Shown: positions 1-12,929 of the stretch, in pieces
Layout of the letters: each line of letters opens with the position of its first letter
Numbering within the stretch: position 1 is the stretch's first letter
NCBI GenBank assembly: GCA_024734555.1
Contig: JANPWX010000081.1
Coordinates: 3,248,825-3,312,824 of the forward strand
Direction of reading: 5' to 3'
DNA: 64,000 nucleotides
DNA from: Trochalopteron elliotii
Taxonomy: Eukaryota > Chordata > Aves > Passeriformes > Leiothrichidae
The notes under the pieces: model-generated
The model's input: only the letters and a program-made list of their open reading frames with translations
Told to the model about the DNA's origin: nothing
Database searches by the model: none
Translations under genes and position numbers: made by a program

Positions 1-633
1 TAAGCTATTTACCAATAGAATATGCGTGCTTTTATTGTGCGGTTATGTAATTTATTATGGAAGTGATTAATATATTCAATATGCATTTCCTCCTAATGAG
101 TGCTTCATAATTGATTCATAGCACTATATCACAGTGTTTTCCTGCAAAATGCATGAGAAACAGTGGGGAAATTGACTATTGCAACTGAGCTCTGTAACAT
201 GTAATCAGTTAGAACTGCTTTGCCTTCCACTTAGGCAATAAGCAAACACGATATTGTGTAATAAGTCATGCCTGCTGTGTTGCTAGGCACTATTCTAATG
301 ACTATGCTTAACATACGTGTAAATTATTACGCCCTTACTCAGATCCTGTGGTGCCTCATTGCAATTTCTCATTTTTAAGTACAAGTGGAGAAAATACAAA
401 TTAAAGGAATTTTTTTTACACAAAAACATGGCCTTTGGTTACAAAACTCCCATAAACAGCAAAAATACCCTAAACCTAAAGTGCTGCCACTTTTTATAAT
501 TTATGTAAAATGCATGGAATTCAATAATTCAAGCACCTACTGGCAGGATTTGATAACAGCTGTCAGGTTGGGACTCCACTGTCCTAGACACAACAAGTGC
601 ATATAAGCCTTTATAGTCCCTACCCCAATATAT
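1..633. other. AT-rich non-coding stretch, nothing recognised
   Basis: No splice-coherent exon, repeat family or RNA gene was recognised. Short open frames here lack coding character. Confidence 0.5.
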
Positions 634-810
634 TAAGAAAAATTTCTACATGGAAAGGGTTATCAGAGGTATTGGAACAGCTGCCCTGTGAAGTGGAGGA
701 ATCAGTATTCAAATATTTATGGTTTAGTGGCACACATAGTGGTGGTTGGGTCAATGGCTGGACTCGATTTTGGAGGTCTTTTCCAATCTTAATGATTTTA
801 TAATTCTATG
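634..810 (+). mobile_element. CR1 LINE 3' end fragment
   Basis: The stretch matches the 3' untranslated end of avian CR1 elements. It has the block around 'ggaacagctgccctg', then a region like 'ggctggactcgat', then 'ggtcttttccaatctt' and a terminal 'attctatg' motif at 803-810. CR1 copies are typically 5'-truncated and keep this 3' end, as here. It is strongly diverged, so it is an old insertion. It cannot code for anything. Confidence 0.8.
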
Positions 811-3800
811 TTGCCAGCCAAGACACAATCCTAAAACAGAGCAAAATTAACCTTCTGTGATATCCTACCCTTAATGGGAACACCCAAGATTCTTAAATGC
901 TTGTGGTTAAAAGAGTAACAAAAGTCAGAGAATCTGCAAAAACTCACAAAGTTTTAGTAGTAAATTACATACTTGGCATGGAAATTGGTATGTTAGTCCC
1001 TGACCTACTATATAAGGGAATGACACCAGATTTTGGATAAAGGGGTAAGATGAAGAGAGAAGGAAAGTAAATAAAAAAAAGAAAGGGAGAAAAAGATAGC
1101 CCCAGTCCTTGTTCCAACATTGGTACAGCCAAAGTCCAGGGTCCTGGGGTGCACAGCCAGGCTTGGTGGGGGTACCTCTTTATATATAGGCTTTCCCTGC
1201 CCTAAAGATAAATTTCTTGCTTTCTATGCAAATTAGCTATCATGTCCATTCTTCCAGACTTTTCTGGAAATGGGTCAGAGGCTTTGGGTGTCTTGAGTGG
1301 TCCTGATCACCCTTCAGTCCATGCCCACTTCTCAACCTCATTCCTTCTCTTGTGCTGTACTGTGTTGTGCTCATCTCCAGGAACTAGAATAAGGACGTTT
1401 GTCCCAGGAAAGTGCTACCCTACCTCCACATGACCCCTTCTCCAGCCACATCTTGCTTTTTCCCATGTGTGGTGCATGTTAGTACAAATAATTCTTGTCT
1501 GTTCCCAACAGTTCTTGACTGGCTCCACAGCCATCCAGCTATCAGTGTTTGAGACATGCACATTAACCCCTTGTCCTCTGGGATTTCACACCCACAAACT
1601 TGCAATGAACACAGGGACAAATATAAGGAGGCATGTCTGTTGTTTAGCTGGAGCCACTCCCTCCTCCTATTGTTTCACTTGCCCAGATTTTTCTGAAAGA
1701 AACTTTAGAGAGGTGGGAAACAGCAATCAAAATCTGACCAATGCTTTTTTGGGGTTAGAACAGTCTGCTCCACTCCTCAATATTCATTAATACTGCAGCT
1801 TGTCACTGAAAGCATTCCCTCTGTCTTTAACTTTTATCTCCTCCACAGCCTAATTAATAAAGTTCAGGGTAGAGTTTATTCCTGTTTATAACTGTCTGGA
1901 GCAGTAAGACAACCCTAGAGAGAATTACTACAGAAGGAAGAAGCAGGGAAGACTTCACCATATCCTTTGAACAAAACAAACCCCAATCACATCCCCACTC
2001 CTTTCCTGCCACACTTAATCTGTTCAGGCACTCAAAACAGGAACGGTCACATCAAAAAATCTACCTTGTCACTTCTATTAACTGGAGCTGTGATGCCAAA
2101 TAAAGGTGTGTCAAGCACAATGAAAATGAGGCCTGAGAGGTTTGGTGCTTGGGAGATCAATGTGTGAATGCAAAACAGTCAGAAAGAAATCTGCACTCCA
2201 ATGAGAGGGAGCATCATGCATAATGCATCTGTTACCCTTCTGTAACAGCAGATGAAAATTGCTTAAAAAATGCAAAGCTTCCTTCTTACATAACAGGTAA
2301 ACCACTCATTTCCAGGAGCTTTCTTAGACTGATTTATTGACACATAAAGACTGCTATTGATATATTGCAAAAAACCATTAAGACAATCCATTTCTTTGAA
2401 TCTTAACATCAAGCTAGAATTCAATTCAGTTAAACACATGCTCATATATGGCCATTGTCTTGCTGCCATATGGAACCCTTTGAGAAACAGAGAAGAATGC
2501 AAGAGCAATAAAGCAAATTACTCCTACAGAGGAACAATAATGGAACAGTACACCTACTTTCTCAGGAAGTATCAAACAATGCAAGTGCTGTTTTCCATGA
2601 TTTTGTCTCTCAACCATATTATATATTTTACCTCACCAACACATGTGTTGTACTATATGAGATAGACTAAAATAACTAAAAAAAACCAAACAAAAAACCC
2701 AAACAAAACCAAAAAAATCCAAACAAACAAAAAATTAAAACTGTTCTCAAAAACCTCCAGGAAGTTCAAAAAAAGAAGTTCTGAAGTAACTTCAACCAAA
2801 TACTTACCCACAAGAGATAATGAAATACAGAGTTGATCAATGGCTATCAAATACAGTGGATAAGGATTAATAAGATATTTTTGGTCAGAGTTCAATAGTT
2901 TATTTCTGACAATAGAAAAACTTTTTCTCTGACAACAGAAAACCATTTTTGTATTTACTGGAAGTGGTAAAGAAGTTATCTTTTTGTCAAAGATACAGTA
3001 AAACACCAGGAACAGAATATTCTCCAGAATACAGAGCTGTTGCAATAAGCAAAAATTAGTTTCTGAGGAAAAGAAAACCACTGGAAAAGAAAAAAAGGAA
3101 AAAAAAGGGAAATACTTATTATGAATCTTATGAATCAACACACAGAAGAACAGAGGAGCTATCCTGATCCTGAAGATGGAAAACACATGAATATAATATG
3201 GCAATGATCAACAGATTTCCTTTAGTGCAAGACCTCTAGGGAAGGGCAAAAAAGCAGAAATTGGCTGCTGAAATAAAGTCATCTTCAGCAGGAGGCCTAT
3301 ATAAAACATAAACTAGATTTCATCATATTGAAAACCACGTATGACTAATGACAGCCATGAAAGATTTCCTCTGTGTGCTTTTTTGATGTTCTGATCATGA
3401 AGTTTGTTTTCTACTTTGTAGTAAATGATCTGATTTTGGCAAGATAGAGATGCTTCTAAATTTAAGTCCTGTGGGCATTTATCACAACCACCTCTTAAAG
3501 CCAAGATGGGCATCATAAACCACCCTTAAGTTTAAAGCTCAGGTATGTGCTCAAAAGGTTTACATGGAGTCAGACCACTTTCTATTCTCATCAATATTTT
3601 ATTTATTGCCTTTATTTTACACAGTAGAATAAATCCTTTATTTTAATGAGCTTAATCAGGAGTTAAGGGTTCCCCACAACTTTAAAGGTGAAGTGCCCAT
3701 CACAGAGGAAGTGCCAAACACATCCTTGCCTGCACAGCTCCCTCGAGTTGCACAACAGCTCCAAACGTGCCAGGCAGCTGCCCCAACTCCCCCATCTCCT

Positions 3801-6800
3801 CATGCTTCACACCTTGTAAGAGCCACTACCCACTCTCAAGAGCACTCCATCATGTATTTCCTGGAGTGTTTTCGTCACACAGCATGGACAAGCAGCAGGA
3901 GAATCTTAATACATACACTGCCATCAAGATCACCTAACACATACATAATTTTTTTTAAAATAGGAAAAATAGTGGGATATTGCTGCCTTTTCCTTCCTAG
4001 AAATTTTTCTTGAAAAATGGCAGATTTGTGTCCTTCTGTTGTGTTTGGCAGTGTCAGCCCACCAATCTCTTGCTATTTCTAAAAGTGTGTATATATATAT
4101 TTGTCCTAATAGCTATGGAAAAAAAGGTCATTCCAGTAAAGACTTTCTGCACAGGCAAGCTGTGTTTGTTTTGTTGTTGTTTTTTGGGTTTTTTTTAATT
4201 TTAATTTTTTGTTTAGACAGAGCACTTTGAAAACATGCCCCTTGCAAAGTAGACATCTTTTGGCTCTGGAGTCACAAAATTGGACATCAAGTTGTCAAAT
4301 GGTATAAAATAAACTTTTCCAAGTACACCAGCTTACAGACTAGGGAACCTGCTAGAACATTATTCCCTAAGCATTTTGGAAGAGTTCTATGAAACTAAAT
4401 ATTCCTTGCCGCTGAGTTTGCAAAAGGTAGAAGAGAGGCCTCTAGTCTTCTACTCAAAAACATTAGGTAGATGAAGTTAAGGTTTTCATAGGAAGAAATA
4501 AGAAACTCTGTTCAAATATTGTAACTGCAATACCCTCAGGTTATATTTTTGAAACACCTCCAGTGCTGTAATTTCACTTGGCTAGAGTAACTGAAGTTAA
4601 ATAAAAAGCCCACAATAAATGCAATTTTTCCTACCTTGAATTTAAAAAGGTAAAATATTCAAAGTGTTTGTAAAAACAACTCAAGACTCTTTCCCCACTT
4701 TCCTGTATGAGGAAGCATGATGTCACTCTGCAAGGAAAAGAAAATCCTACAAAACCAGAAAAAATACACCTAAAGCTTCTGATTTTGGGAAAGTGTTGAT
4801 GGAAACTTACTTTTTGTATCCCGCTGAAAATTGGGAGGAAACTTAGAAGAAAGAGAAAAGCATGGAACATCACATGACCAGCACTCTTTTCACTGTAACA
4901 GTTTTACATGAACAGAAACCATTATCTTCCTATCTAGTTAGGAGGAAAAAAATATTAGAAAAAAAATATTTTTCCCTAACAATTTTGTAGGATCTTTCAG
5001 CCAAAACTGGCTACAAATTACAACTCTAAATCCAGAAGTCAACAGACATTAAAGTTCTCTAAGCACATTTTTTATGGACAATACAATTTTGAAAAAAAAA
5101 AAAAGGCGCTACAGTTTGAAACAGAATTACATTTCTTCTCTCCCCCATCCTATCTTGACCGCTCTAATTCCATGTCTGTAAAGCTTAAAAAGTAGATTTC
5201 TACTACTTTCTAAAAGTCCCAAAGCTTGGGACTTTGTAACAATTCCCTTATTTTAAGCTTACTTGGAAGATTCTTTTCTTACCTTACTGAGTAATGATCT
5301 TGAATGAAATATCTAAATCTAGCAAGTAGCAAAGGCAAAATATTCTACAACTTTAAAACTGTGAACAAAAAAAAAAATTCATCCCTGGTCATTCTTCAGA
5401 TCTTTCCAATCCTTTCTCAAATTTACTCCTGAATTTTATGCCAGAACTTCTTACCACCTCAGATTCCAACACTGTCACTGAAATCCTTTGTTCAGCATCT
5501 TAGCATCACGAGCTAGCAAAATTAATTATGTAACACATCAAAAAAGAAAAATGACAATCAATATAAATACAGATCCTGGCGTATCCATATTTTCCATCAA
5601 TGAATGCTAAATTCAAGAGACAAAGAAACTCAAAAAAATAAATACTGGCAACAGTTACAGCCTGGAATTTCAAAAATAAACCTCCAGTAGAGTGTGATAA
5701 CTCCACTGTGGTATAAAAAATATTACTTCTCCAGTTGTCTGAAGATAAGGTAAGACAGAAATAGCAGTTAACGAGAAGAAATTAGATATGAATATTGAAA
5801 TAGCAACAGGTGCTGCAAAACAAAACCTTTTTATTTTTTCTGGTAAAATATTTGGTGACTGTAAAAATATTTTGACTCTTTCAGACACCATCCCTCTGAC
5901 TAAGTGCTGTGACACTTACCAGCTTCAAAGTTGGATTTCCAAAAGGCATTGGCTGCCCCAGGACCAGCTGGGAGCCATGTAAGCCTGGACTAAGACTACC
6001 TTGGGACAAGCATAGCCAGAGGCTGGATAAGGGAAACGTGAGACTCCTATTCCTCATACACAACATTATTTCCTCACACTTGAAAAGGAGGGGTGGTGTT
6101 CTCCAATTTTGACCAGTAAATCATACCAAGGTGCAGGTGGAAGGTTCTGCACCAAGATGTGCAGAAACAAACCCCCAGGGCTGTCCATGACTTCCAGTAA
6201 AAAGATGCTCCCCATGCTAAATAATTTTTATGACTACCTGTAGAGGATATAGCATGCAAATAAAAATCAGAGCAAGGTGGAAACATACAAATCATTATTA
6301 CTAATGATGGCCATTGGTCTAAACCCATCGCCAAAATATTTTCTGTAAGAATCACGATAAAGTTTCTTGGGGGAGCCCAAAGAGAATGATGGAGTGATCA
6401 GCTATGATAATGTTTTAAGGGTGTTCCCCCTCAGGAGAGGGGTCAATACAGGATTCTGGCACTTGGCTGTGCCCAGGAAGATGGTGACAGATGTAAATAG
6501 GTGGCATAAGGTTCAAAGCAGATCTAAAGAGACCTCTCAGAAAATACATTATCCAGCTTAGGTAAAGAAGGGAAGTAATTCAGTTATCAGAAGCACAGAT
6601 GCACTCAGTGACAAGACTGAAAGACATCCAATGACATGAGAAACTGTAAAATTTGGGTTTATTTGACATTGATTGGGGAGGGTGCTGGTGGTTATTTTGG
6701 TTTTGTTTGTGTGTTGTTTTGCTTGTTTGCTTTTTCGATTTTTTTGAGTGTGCATTTTTCTTTTTTCATTAACACATTGCTAGATATTTACTTTGAGATG

Positions 6801-9205
6801 CCCTTTGATGTAAAGATCAAGATACATAAGAATATGAGAATATAATCACAGGAAGACAGATAATTAAGAAACAGAGGTAGAGGAAAATTTTGAAAACAAC
6901 GTAAAACATAGGTGAGTGAAAAGCACGTAAAATATAGGTGAGCTCTCTTTATAAAAGAACAATAGGTTTCACCTTTGCAAAAGCCCTGATCCTAAAAATG
7001 TCTTCTCAGGAGTATGTGCTTGCAAATATTCAGAGCTTTCTGCTTGGTACATGTTTTTCCCCAAACTGTAACCAATGAGCTTTAAAAGCAATGCTAATCT
7101 TTCTGTATGTCATCTTATTCCCACTGACAGGTGGGAACAGCAACCTGAAACATTTCCTAACATGTGTCCAATGTTAAGAAAGACAGCAAAGTCAGACCCT
7201 AAAACCCAACTGAAAAAATGAAGGAAAAAAAAAAAGTCCCTAAGATTTACGAAAGACATGAAAATTAAAAGAGTAAAAAGGATCATCCCTATTTCATATA
7301 TCTCTTTCATTTTTTTTAAGGGTTGTATTAAATCATCACCAGTATTCAAAATATTACAGTTAACAGATTTCTCTGTTCTTCTGCCACATCCAATTACTAA
7401 ACAAAAAACTACTCCTATAAAATGCAGTCTGTGCTGAAGACTACCACATGCCTATGGCATCAAAAGAAATTCCCCTTCCCTCTCTGACAGCTGCTGCTAA
7501 GTTAAATCTGTGCTCCTGTGGATCCTGACTTATATACCACAATATCAAAGTCAACATTTTCTCTTATGAAGTCAGCAGCTGGAAAATCAATTTATCAATC
7601 AACTATTAAGCCCCTACTACTTTCCATATGTATTTTGAGTAGATATTTAAGAGGTGAGGCAAAAACGTGTTTCTGCTAAATATTTCCCTGGACAGTTTAT
7701 ACTTCAAAGTGCATTTCACATTATAAGGAATACATAATCTGCTTACAATGTTCTAGAGTCAGAAACCTTCAAATCACTTCATAGAGATTTTTCACTCTCC
7801 TTTACTCACTTTTTAGGCCATCACAAGAACGATGACATAAAACCTACCAAGCACTGCTGTCCTGAGCCATCTGAATTCACAGCCACCTGCAATGCCAGCA
7901 ATTAATTCCAGTGACATGAACTAAAGTGATTTTAATTGTCACACTGAAAGTGAATACAGGACTAAATGCCTGTGAAGCACATAGAACAAGCTGCTGGAGA
8001 CTTCAATCAATGTTAATATGTTCTGTTAGAATCACAGAGGGAGAGTAATAAAGACAGTGCAGCACACAAAAGGTGCAGAGGGCTAAATTAAAAGCACAAA
8101 CTTGAGCTCAAGAGAAATCTGACCAAGGTTACAAATACAGCATGAGACCTGGAGGCCAAAAACTAAGAAAAAGTATCAGAGATGTGGCAAACGTGAGAAA
8201 GGAAAATACCTTTTTAGGTGTAAGAATGTAGCTGCTATACATCTTATTCTAATATGCTTCAGCTTGTTTCATAAAATTTATGGTGATTTAATGCATCCTC
8301 AACACTGTCACATTCTGCCTATCTGCTGATTTGCACTACACTTTGTATTACAAATATAAAACATGTAAAAATCGTGTCCATCCCAGTATTATCCAAATGG
8401 TTACTCTCTTCACTGTTCCGAGGAACTGCTAAGGACAAATGCCCAAAGCAATATCACAGAGCCTTTCTAATACACCTGACACTTCAGTAGTTCAACATGA
8501 TAATGAACAATAATTACCTCACAAGCAAGTCTCATACTACTCCCATCTCTCTGGGTGATGGAACAACGCTCTCCTGTCAGCAGTGGTTTCTGCCCAAGAG
8601 TCCCATCCAGATTATTTGCCAGATTTCACCTGAAGACATTTTCATAATTTAAAACTAAATTATTTATTTCTTTTTAAAGCAGTACTTTCAGTGACCAGGA
8701 TCTGTCAACACTATGTGCAGACTTAACTGCATTAAGTCTGGAAAGCTGAAGGCAATCACAATACATCCTTCATTAAAAAAATCAGTCCAGAAAACTCATA
8801 TGAATTAATGTTGAGGAGGCAGCTAGAGGGTTTAACTGTAGGGAACTCATAGCACTATATGTATATTGTTTTAACACAGAAGTCAGCATTTCACGTTTTT
8901 GAGATTTTAGTCAAAAAGTCGCTTAGAAATAAGAATTCTCCAATTATGAACCGAAACTCCTCAAAAACATATTCAGTTAATTGGAGATCACTCACCCACA
9001 TTAATGTACTCAAAGAATCAGACTGCAGCTTCCATTTATGTCACAGCCAGTAGTAGAGACAATATTCAAAATAAACAAAAAAAGGAGAATTCAAACCCCC
9101 CTGAATCTTGCTATCATCATTCATTAGATCACTACCCATATTCTGAGAAGTGCTGTAGGCTGGTGGTTATTTCTGAAATGTTTTAACCACAGTGAAAAGA
9201 CCTTG
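811..9205. other. Gene-free stretch, mostly unique AT-rich DNA
   Basis: No exon with matched splice sites and frame was found on either strand. It includes an A/C-rich low-complexity patch at about 2668-2740, whose complement gives a misleading long hydrophobic frame, and a moderately GC-richer patch at about 1090-1700. A TATA-like run sits at about 1179-1190. Nothing else is recognised. Confidence 0.45.
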
Positions 9206-9345
9206 GGACTGGCTCAGTTGGTCAGAGCATGGTGCTAATACTGCCAAGGTGGTGGGTTCAATCCCCCTATGAGTCACCTGCTTAAGGGCTGGGCTTGATG
9301 ATCCTTCTGGGTCCCTTCCAATTCAGACTATTCTGTGATTCTGGG
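9206..9345 (+). mobile_element. tRNA-Ile-derived SINE with CR1 tail (TguSINE1-like)
   Basis: The first ~70 bases are a degraded tRNA-Ile(AAT): A-box 'ggctcagttgg' at 9211-9221, anticodon region 'ggtgctaata', and B-box 'ggttcaatcc' at 9255-9264. After a short linker, the end (about 9287-9345) is a CR1-type 3' tail with 'gggtcccttccaattcag' and 'tctgtgattctg'. This tRNA head plus LINE tail is the structure of the passerine SINE TguSINE1, which CR1 machinery mobilises through the shared tail. The tRNA part has lost base pairing, so it is not a functional tRNA. Confidence 0.88.
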
Positions 9346-12236
9346 GTAATAATTGATTCTTGACAAACTGGAGAAGTGGTGATGTCCCACACAGATGGCA
9401 AGGGAATTCTCATAAAAAAACAGAAATAAAACTAAAAAACCCAGTGGCACAGGTACTCAGCTGCATGCATATATTATACCCAGTTATTACCCACCAGAGA
9501 GGGAAAATAAGCTGAGTGACACAAGTACTTACTGCAATCCCAGTCAGCAGTCCCTCTGCTTTGTGATTAATAACTCAGGTATTTACATGGCTATGCCTTT
9601 GTTCTGCCCACCCTTACATTAACAAGTCCATAAAATCGGTTCTAGAATGCTGGCTGGGAACATTTTTATTTTGCTTATGAGTCCTCTGCACAAGCAGACC
9701 TGCCCTGCTGCAGCCTGCTCCTGATGGGAAGCTCCAGGACTGGATAAGGGGCAGCAAGAGCAGCAGGTCCTAAGGTTCATGTGCTGGGGGTCTCACCTGG
9801 GTTTAATGGGCAGCCCCAGGAGCAACTTCTGCCAAATTTAATTTCTACTGACTTCAATGAACTTTCAAAAAGCACCAAATCTAGACTTAGTCTGCAGCTG
9901 CAGCTTAAGCCTCCAGTAGCAAGATGGGAAAGATTACAAACAACCTACCTGCCCCATCTGTCGAAATGATACCACAAGCACGAGGAGATTTTATTGAGAT
10001 CAAACCCAGAGATTTTCAGTTTATACCCACCTTACCCAACTGATGTGCACTGAAATACATATTTCTCAAAATCTCTCTAGAAACAGCTAATCTCAAACCA
10101 TCAGGAGGGGGAGAGAGCAGCAAGAAGGGGAGAGTTTATAAGGAGAACAGCCCAGCCCTGCTGCATGGATTAAATTCAGGTTTACAGAATTCCCTGAATT
10201 ATGTGAGGCAGCTGGAAAATGAAGCGACCTGCAGCACCACCCACTCAAACATCCTCTCCTTGCCTTGGGAGTTTCCATTAGGTTTAAGTCTGGCTGCACA
10301 GCCTACAACATGTTCTAAATAAATATTAGGACACTTTGATGAATGGAAAATAAATCTCTTGAACATGGTTGGAAGCATGGCTATTCACAGGATTTCACAT
10401 TGGACAAGGTCTTACAAAATAAGCAATAGATAATAACAAGGGGAAAGAAATAGATGACCTAAAGGTCAGCTTTACACTTTTTACTTTCAGTAATTCATCC
10501 ATTTCTCCTACTACCTCTTTAGTTAAATATAATCTGTTCAGTTCTCTGAAATTGTTTAATAAAGTTCTTTTGCGTTATTATTATATTATATTATTATTAT
10601 TAACACAAGTAAGAAGGACGGCAAATCACAGGGCAGTCAGGACAGATTATCTGTGCAGCCAAACTTGAAATTTAACAAAGATAAACTCAGGTGTGGCAAT
10701 AAATTACAAGCAGCCCAGAAATAAGCAGAAGGAAGAGGCTGGGAAACTTTGCCCTGCTAATCTAATGGAAACCTTTGTGGGCAGGGGTGCAGTTTGGGGA
10801 CTGCTGCTGGGGCTGGCACTGGTGGCTGCACAGGGGTCACTTCAGCACAGCCTTTGGCCACGAGAGAAGTGCACAACAGCAAGGGACACCTTCCCCAAGC
10901 CCTATTCCACTGCTTCTGCCATGAGGGGATAAGGGCAGGAGCTGCAAAAGCAATGAGTCACTTACACCAAAACACATCACATGCCGCTGCATAAGGCAGG
11001 GGTGTGAGTAGATATGAGAATGTATTTATTTCAGGCTACCACCCACCTGGATTGTTTTAGAAGCAGCAACTCAGAGGCTGAAAAAAAAAAATACAATACA
11101 ATTTGTGCCTCGTACTTTAAATGAGAACAGCTAGAAATGTACACACAGAGAAAGAATGTAATTCATTAATTATTACAAGTCAAATCACATAAATTTCTAC
11201 TATGCCCAGAATCCTAATTTTTTTATTGTTATCACTGGGGGGATGTGGGGTGTGATTTGGGTTTTTTTGTTTCTTCCTCTTCCTTCAAAATTCTTCTCTT
11301 TCCATATCCTTACTGAAAGAAAAAAACTACTTTTTACCAATATGCAAAATGGTCTTTTTTTCAATGACTTGCAGTGTGTGTTGACAGTTGGACTTGATCT
11401 TAAAGGTTTTTCTGATTTTTTTTTTGTTTGTTTGTTTTTTTACTGAATTATGACCAGAGGACCCTCAAACAACATTTTTTCTCTTAAAACATGAACCCTC
11501 TTTTTCATGAAACAAAAAACATTGAGATTCACTTAATGTAAATCAATACATACATTAGTAGTACCAATAGTACTTTTTTTCCTGCAATATATTCAATCAC
11601 TCTTTTATTACCCAATGCAACTTTCCATCCCCAAGTGGATTTACTTAAACCCACTTTATCACTTCAACTCCTCCACCACCTGAGAGAACATATATTCTTA
11701 GAAAACCCTGATACCTATGACTATGAATGTTTCAGAGTTCCTTTTTTCTTTCTGAAAAACATTAATCATCCTCATTTCTGGGGGAAAACAAAAAAAATTT
11801 TCTTTAAACTTCAAGAAATACAACATTAGAAAAGTTACCTCTTGTTCTTATCATTAAAAAGAATATATATTTTCATAACATTTCTGTATACAAATAGCCT
11901 TTATTACTACCATACCAGGAGACTGTGAGATGTTAAAATATTTTTGGGATGGGACCAATTCAAGACCCTCCTGCATGTTCCTGCACACCAGGTATTGCAG
12001 AGTGTGCAGTGAGAACCACCAGAGAAGCACAAAGTGCCTGCAAGACACATCGTTGGTCCTGAGGAGGTTTCCTTTCCCACAGAAGGCTGCAGATGGCAGC
12101 TCCTGTGAATCTCTGGGCTCAGAGATTGCTGCTGTAAGGTGGCATCTCTGCACCCATTTTGGGTTATGTAACCAAAAAATGTGTGTTCTATTTCATCTGT
12201 TCAAAGCAGTGGGGGAGATTTATTTTCTTTACCTCT
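9346..12236. other. Non-coding stretch with an ATT repeat
   Basis: No gene was recognised. A short interrupted (ATT)n run lies at about 10573-10603. Poly-A/T patches occur at about 11080 and 11410-11440. A GC-richer block at about 11940-12180 has no supported identity. Confidence 0.4.
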
Positions 12237-12929
12237 TGTAACTCCAGGGGGGAGGGGGTGGGTGCCTTCTGATCATGGGCCAGCTGTTAAAACCAGGTGG
12301 GGCATTGTTCCTTATCTCTTTCCTCCATCCAGGGGGATATCTGCTGTTAATGGGCCATCAAGGCTCACCAATGACATGACCCATTACATCATCCCATTGG
12401 GAGATGCTCCACCCAGTGGGGGGAGCTAAACCATTCCTACCCAGATAAAAACTGAAACCCAGGAACACCAGATGTCTGGTGTTCCCACTGGATTCCCAAA
12501 CGAAGACCAGACCCATCTCAGCATTACTGGAGTCTTTCTACAGGATCATCTCTACTCCAACAGAACCACATCTGTCACTCCAAAAGGGCTTACTCTGGAC
12601 TGCTTCCAACACCCTGACCAACAGGGTGTCAGGCTGTATTTCTGACATAAATTTCTATCAGGGTTTCTAGGATTTTTGTTTGTTAGCTTGGGTTTTTTGT
12701 TTGTTTGGTTTGGTTTGTTTTGGTTTGTTTGTTTGTTTGTTTGGTACTACTACATTTGTATTCTTAATATTCCTAGTAAAGAGCTGTTATTCCTATTCCC
12801 AAATCTTTGCCTGAAAGCCTCTAATTGCAAATTTGTAATAATTTGGAAATGGGGGGATAGTTTACATTCTCCATCCCAAGGGAAACTCCAGCTTTCCCTG
12901 GCAGATACTTGTCTTCTCAAATCAAGACA
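12237..12929 (+). mobile_element. ERV solo LTR, ERVL-like (passerine type)
   Basis: The block starts with TG ('tgtaactccagg') and ends with CA ('caagaca'), about 690 bp. Its order of segments matches a common passerine LTR: a 'ccaggtggggcattgttcc' block, a 'gggagatgctccacccagtg' block, a TATA-like 'gataaaaa' at 12444-12451, and a U5-like block 'ctgttattcctattccca'. No internal retroviral genes flank it, so it appears to be a solo LTR. Target-site duplications are not convincing ('cctct' left, 'acccc' right), suggesting age or imprecise ends. The ERVL label rests on recall of the family, not a search. Confidence 0.72.
12676..12744 (+). repeat. Interrupted (GTTT)n simple repeat inside the LTR
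   Basis: Repeated gttt/gtttg units fill this part of the LTR, probably a microsatellite grown from a T-rich portion of the element. Confidence 0.75.

Noticed and set aside
2653..3204. 183-codon minus-strand open frame
   Set aside because: It is driven by A/C-rich low-complexity DNA, giving Phe/Leu/Val-rich sequence on the complement. No splice or family support.
9206..9277. Functional tRNA-Ile gene
   Set aside because: The acceptor stem and T arm no longer pair and a CR1 tail follows. It is the head of a SINE.
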